IMG/VR virus record: IMGVR_UViG_3300044980_000094
Location: 1 to 56,213 of that record
Direction: 5' to 3' (one strand)
DNA from: a virus
Length of the DNA: 56,213 bases
Part shown: positions 55,826-56,213 of the stretch, piece by piece
How the letters are laid out: every line of letters begins with the position of its first letter
Numbering within the stretch: the stretch's first letter is position 1
Made by a program: the position numbers and the translations under genes
Notes under the pieces: generated by a model
What the model saw: the letters and a program-made list of their open reading frames with translations, nothing else
What the model was told of the DNA's origin: nothing
Database searches by the model: none

Positions 55826-56087
55826 AAGCCCCAGCGCCAAGCGGCCAGCCCAGCGGCCAAGGAACTAGCTGGGCGGCCATGCGCAAATCGTGACCACACG
55901 GGGTGTGGCTCGGGTATTGGGAGAGGACAGGTATGGGTGGAAAAGCGGCCCCCTTATGGGCCGGGCCATGCGGTAGGGAATGCGCCGCCCCAAGCCCCAT
56001 CCCATTCCCCATCCCAATCGGCCACCCTTGCGCCATTCCCGCCAACCCACCCTTGCACCATTCCCCATTCCCCGCCATAATGCCCAC

Positions 56088-56213
56088 CCACCCATCCGGA
56101 GCCCACCCCATGGCAATCACCCAAGAGCAGATCATCCACGTCATCCAGGCCGGCCTCGACATCCGCCTCCGCCACAACGCCGACATGGCGGCAATCCGCG
56201 CCCAATTAGTCGC
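56088..56213. repeat. Right copy of the contig-end direct repeat
   Basis: Identical to 23..148. It includes the ribosome site and first codons of the first plus-strand gene, which supports circular closure at this gene. Confidence 0.9.
56110..56213 (+). CDS. Partial second copy of the first gene (contig overlap)
   Basis: First 34 codons of the gene at 45..587, cut by the contig end. It is an effect of the overlap, not a second gene. Confidence 0.85.
   Translation, partial: MAITQEQIIHVIQAGLDIRLRHNADMAAIRAQLV

Larger units (their letters stand above)
55338..56109. other. Main non-coding region between the divergent arms
   Basis: 772 bases without credible genes: promoter for the minus arm, a hairpin CCCGGC..GCCGGG near 55361-55378, two members of the GGCCACACTTG hairpin family, a direct repeat pair, an AT-rich palindrome, a CCACAC-GGG-GTGTGG hairpin (55894-55908) and low-complexity CCCATTCC tracts up to the plus-arm start. 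It is the most likely place for the replication origin, packaging site or control region; inference from position and structure only. Confidence 0.6.

Noticed and set aside
1-56213. CRISPR arrays, tRNA genes, rRNA, insertion sequences
   Set aside because: I saw no regular spacer-repeat arrays, no cloverleaf with CCA-type end and no transposase-like protein on either strand.
1-56213. Lysogeny genes
   Set aside because: No integrase, Cro/CI-like repressor or attachment site could be recognised; the HTH protein at 52443 fits a small terminase better.

Overview
The window looks like a complete or nearly complete genome of a tailed phage with a short, P22-type neck and tail (podovirus-like). The first 126 clean bases of the contig (23..148) recur at its end (56088..56213), as expected for a circularly closed assembly of about 56.07 kb. 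No integrase, excisionase, CI-type repressor or RNA polymerase gene is visible, so a lytic life style that uses host RNA polymerase is likely. The GC-rich sequence, the four sigma70-like promoters and many proteins of alphaproteobacterial phage type suggest an alphaproteobacterial host; this is inference, since no search could be run.

The left half (45..22095) lies on the plus strand. 45..3807 holds about a dozen small genes of mostly unknown function, packed with ATGA/TGATG overlaps, including a HIRAN-domain protein. 3804..7923 is an island with different word usage: small membrane and exported proteins, a DUF3850 protein and a self-inhibited Fic protein. 7920..20972 is the replication and recombination block: UvrD-like helicase, Fe-S PD-(D/E)XK nuclease, RecA/Sak4-like ATPase, candidate SSB, ParB-methyltransferase fusion, cytosine-methyltransferase-like protein, a family A DNA polymerase split into two genes around a DUF1937 gene, and a DUF3987-type ATPase. 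Small membrane-protein genes close this arm.

The right half (22089..55337) lies on the minus strand. In transcription order from the right it holds: four promoter-bearing short transcription units (55.3..53.5 kb); an HTH protein that may be the small terminase; adhesin/fibre genes, several with Sec-type signal peptides, plus a pectate-lyase-fold tailspike; a lysis and accessory block (endolysin-holin, small membrane proteins, lipoprotein, papain-like protein, PD-(D/E)XK nuclease); large terminase; P22-like portal; an M15 peptidase; scaffold; coat; tail accessory and hub proteins; a sulfotransferase-GNAT fusion; and four ejection-type proteins.

The two arms diverge from a 770-base non-coding region (55338..56109) with hairpins, direct repeats and an AT-rich 13-bp-arm palindrome; they converge and overlap at 22.09 kb. 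The most unusual signals are: the polymerase gene interrupted inside its exonuclease domain; a C-terminal hydrophobic-Asp-Phe tail on six otherwise unrelated proteins, one only 19 residues long; repeated promoter modules; and a family of GGCCACACTTG hairpins.
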